A DNA stretch of 64,000 nt from Schistosoma mansoni (Eukaryota > Platyhelminthes > Trematoda > Strigeidida > Schistosomatidae), in assembly GCF_000237925.1 (NCBI RefSeq), contig NC_031502.1, forward strand, positions 5,491,296-5,555,295. The letters run 5' to 3'. Of the stretch, positions 61,978 to 64,000 are shown piece after piece. A model generated the notes under the pieces. That model ran no database searches. It saw only the letters and a list, made by a program, of their open reading frames with translations, and was not told the DNA's origin. Made by a program: the position numbers and the translations under genes. Numbering within the stretch: position 1 is the stretch's first letter; every line of letters starts with the position of its first letter.

Positions 61978-64000
61978 AAGGAGTTGATGAGAACCTAAAC
62001 ACGCAAAGTGATTTCATGTTATTGTGCTGTAATCTTTGTTCTTATCACCATGATTGAAAAACTAAACAGATTATATACACATATATGTGCATTAACTAAA
62101 ATATATGGTGAATGTGTTTAACGCATGCAGCTACATTAGATTCCCCAAAAAGTTTAACTTTTCACATAAAAGTATTTATCCAATATTTTAAGAAGTAATT
62201 CAAAAATTCCTCAATTATATTACATCACCATGGGTACAGGAAGTAAATCTTGCATATCGATTCGAAATATTTATAGATGTGATAAATAAGCTCTAGAATA
62301 AAAAATTGACATTGGTAAAACATTCGATAGGCATCGTGTAACAGCAATGAAAAAAGTGCAGTTCATACAACATTAAAATTTGACAACTACTGTAGTTGAT
62401 ATTTAGACTGTGGATTACGTATCTGATCAATAAGGTCAATGTGACGACGACAATAAATAGGACAACAATGAATATATAGGTAAATAATTATATGTGTACG
62501 AGGATCATGCATTCTATGCAACCGAATATATACAGATATGGATACATAAAGGATCAGCAAAGAGTGTGTATATATGACAACTAAAATACTATTAAATTAA
62601 ATAATCCAAACAGTATGATATCTTTACATACTTTGTGATAATAACTGGTCATTTTATTTCATTATTCTGATCGTGTATATAATGTGTGTACACACTGGGA
62701 TAAATTTATGGATAGCTATAAAAATACGAAAACACACACACATACAATATGCACATGTGTGCTTCTCATTCTAACTCACACGAATACGTTTACATTTAAT
62801 AATCTAGAAGAAAATATAATTAGTTGTAAGGAGAAAAAAAGGCAAATAATGATATGAAAAAGACAACATTAAACAAAATTGGTGACATATTATACAATAA
62901 ATCTATTTTATTACAATCATATCAGTAGGTAGATGTAAAGATGAAATGAAAATTATCATCGATAAATAAACAACACATCGTAAATGTTGGAATATTCATT
63001 TGTTTCATGTCTTTTCTACGAATTCAACTTCAAGTGATTGAAAGTGATAATAATAATAATAATAATACACTTTAAACGTGTCATGTCAAGAGTTTGCGCA
63101 TGGAATTGAAAAATAATATGGAGATAAACAAAATATAGTTATACCAACAATTAAGAATAATTACATTGAATTAATTTAAATGACTATCATGACGTAGGCG
63201 GCAGTTAAAATAATTTAAAAAATAAATCACTAGGTTGTTTCATGTTTGGACTCCACACTTCATGATAACTTTAAATTGGTTGTCTAGTAGTAGTATAGAT
63301 GTAGCTCTTAATATTGAAAATATAGTTGATACTTGCGACCAAGTACATAAACGAGTTGTGTTACAATGGAGAAGACTTATACTACAGGTGGATGGATATT
63401 TTTGGCGATGTTGTGTTTTGCAACTATAAAATATTTATTTAAATAAAGTGTCATGAACTCGAAAGAAACAAGATTCTATCAATATCTGCATATGACTAAG
63501 CATCATATGTGGGGTTTCTTAGAATGTTATTTATTAAACTTATCAAGTACACATTTATAAACTTGGCTTTCAGATATACTTTAGGTACGGTGTTAAGCGT
63601 CATCACCCTGCATATCTGAAAAGAATTAGATGATGGGCAGAACGCGAAACTGAAACCTAGTGTTTGAAAGTTATCGCTCTGGTCTATATAGGAAGAAATA
63701 TCCAGTGGGATTTTCCAGTTATCGCAAAACTTAATATCACTCTTATATACCCATTTATTCAAATGAGATTATTTTATACAACGTTGGCTAATAAAAAAAA
63801 CAATTACAATAAAAAACTCTCTAAATGGTAAATTATAAACATGAAAGAAGTCGTGTAGTATTACAAATTAATCTAATTTTACGTAAACCATGTATAAATA
63901 ATATCAACTGACAATCATCTATTCAATAAAGGTTTGGTGATATCGTTAAAAAACTACGTTTCGCCTTAGTATGTGACTTCCCAAAATTAGGCATCTAGTC
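61976..64000. other. AT-rich right end, nothing recognised
   Basis: Open frames at 63235-63429 (plus) and 63762-63496 (minus, 88 codons) show no known domain. A short (AAT)n run lies near 63047-63066. No RNA gene was seen. Confidence 0.4.

Noticed and set aside
61776-61979. Frame ending in a long IYIYIY run
   Set aside because: It is produced by the (TA)n microsatellite and has no coding support.
1-64000. CRISPR array, prophage or bacterial operon
   Set aside because: No regularly spaced direct repeats were seen. Genes are intron-split and repeats are eukaryotic retroelements.

Overview
The window looks like nuclear DNA of a blood fluke (Schistosomatidae; species not resolved). Four things support this: 34-42 nt micro-introns at the 5' ends of genes; a degenerate Sm-alpha hammerhead-ribozyme SINE; RTE-clade LINEs of the SR2 type plus CR1-like LINEs; and an MTAP protein with the residues I remember as characteristic of the schistosome enzyme. 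No bacterial, phage or CRISPR-like content was seen.

Three protein-coding genes could be rebuilt exon by exon. (1) The 5' part of an RCL1 gene (RNA 3'-terminal phosphate cyclase-like, 18S rRNA processing) lies on the minus strand at 1176-1776 and runs off the left edge. (2) A complete MTAP gene (methylthioadenosine phosphorylase, purine and methionine salvage) lies on the minus strand at 7474-23723, with six exons and 299 codons. (3) A complete TTK/Mps1-type spindle-checkpoint kinase lies on the plus strand at 40316-55815, with fifteen exons and 624 codons. All intron phases agree in the last two. MTAP and TTK are divergently oriented with about 16.6 kb of repeat-rich DNA between them. The three genes do not form a pathway.

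Most of the rest is transposon debris. There are five RTE fragments (4.0, 12.8, 24.9, 38.8 and 52.7 kb), the one at 12757-15945 being near full length. Other remains are RT/EN pieces of further LINEs, four copies of a ~0.5 kb repeat derived from a LINE 5' region, Penelope-like fragments with hammerhead-like motifs, two solo LTRs, several tRNA-derived SINE relics, and four (TA)n tracts. MTAP introns 2 and 3 and the TTK introns carry much of this.

I found no clearly new multi-gene system. The most interesting signals are: an inverted pair of ~180 bp sequences with a hammerhead-like fold on either side of the Sm-alpha SINE (18.27-19.14 kb); two almost identical inverted repeats 14 kb apart; a 275 bp near-identical unclassified repeat starting with a 35-codon frame; and an RTE 5' segment present in both orientations. 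The 3' 8 kb (56-64 kb) is AT-rich and holds no gene I can support.
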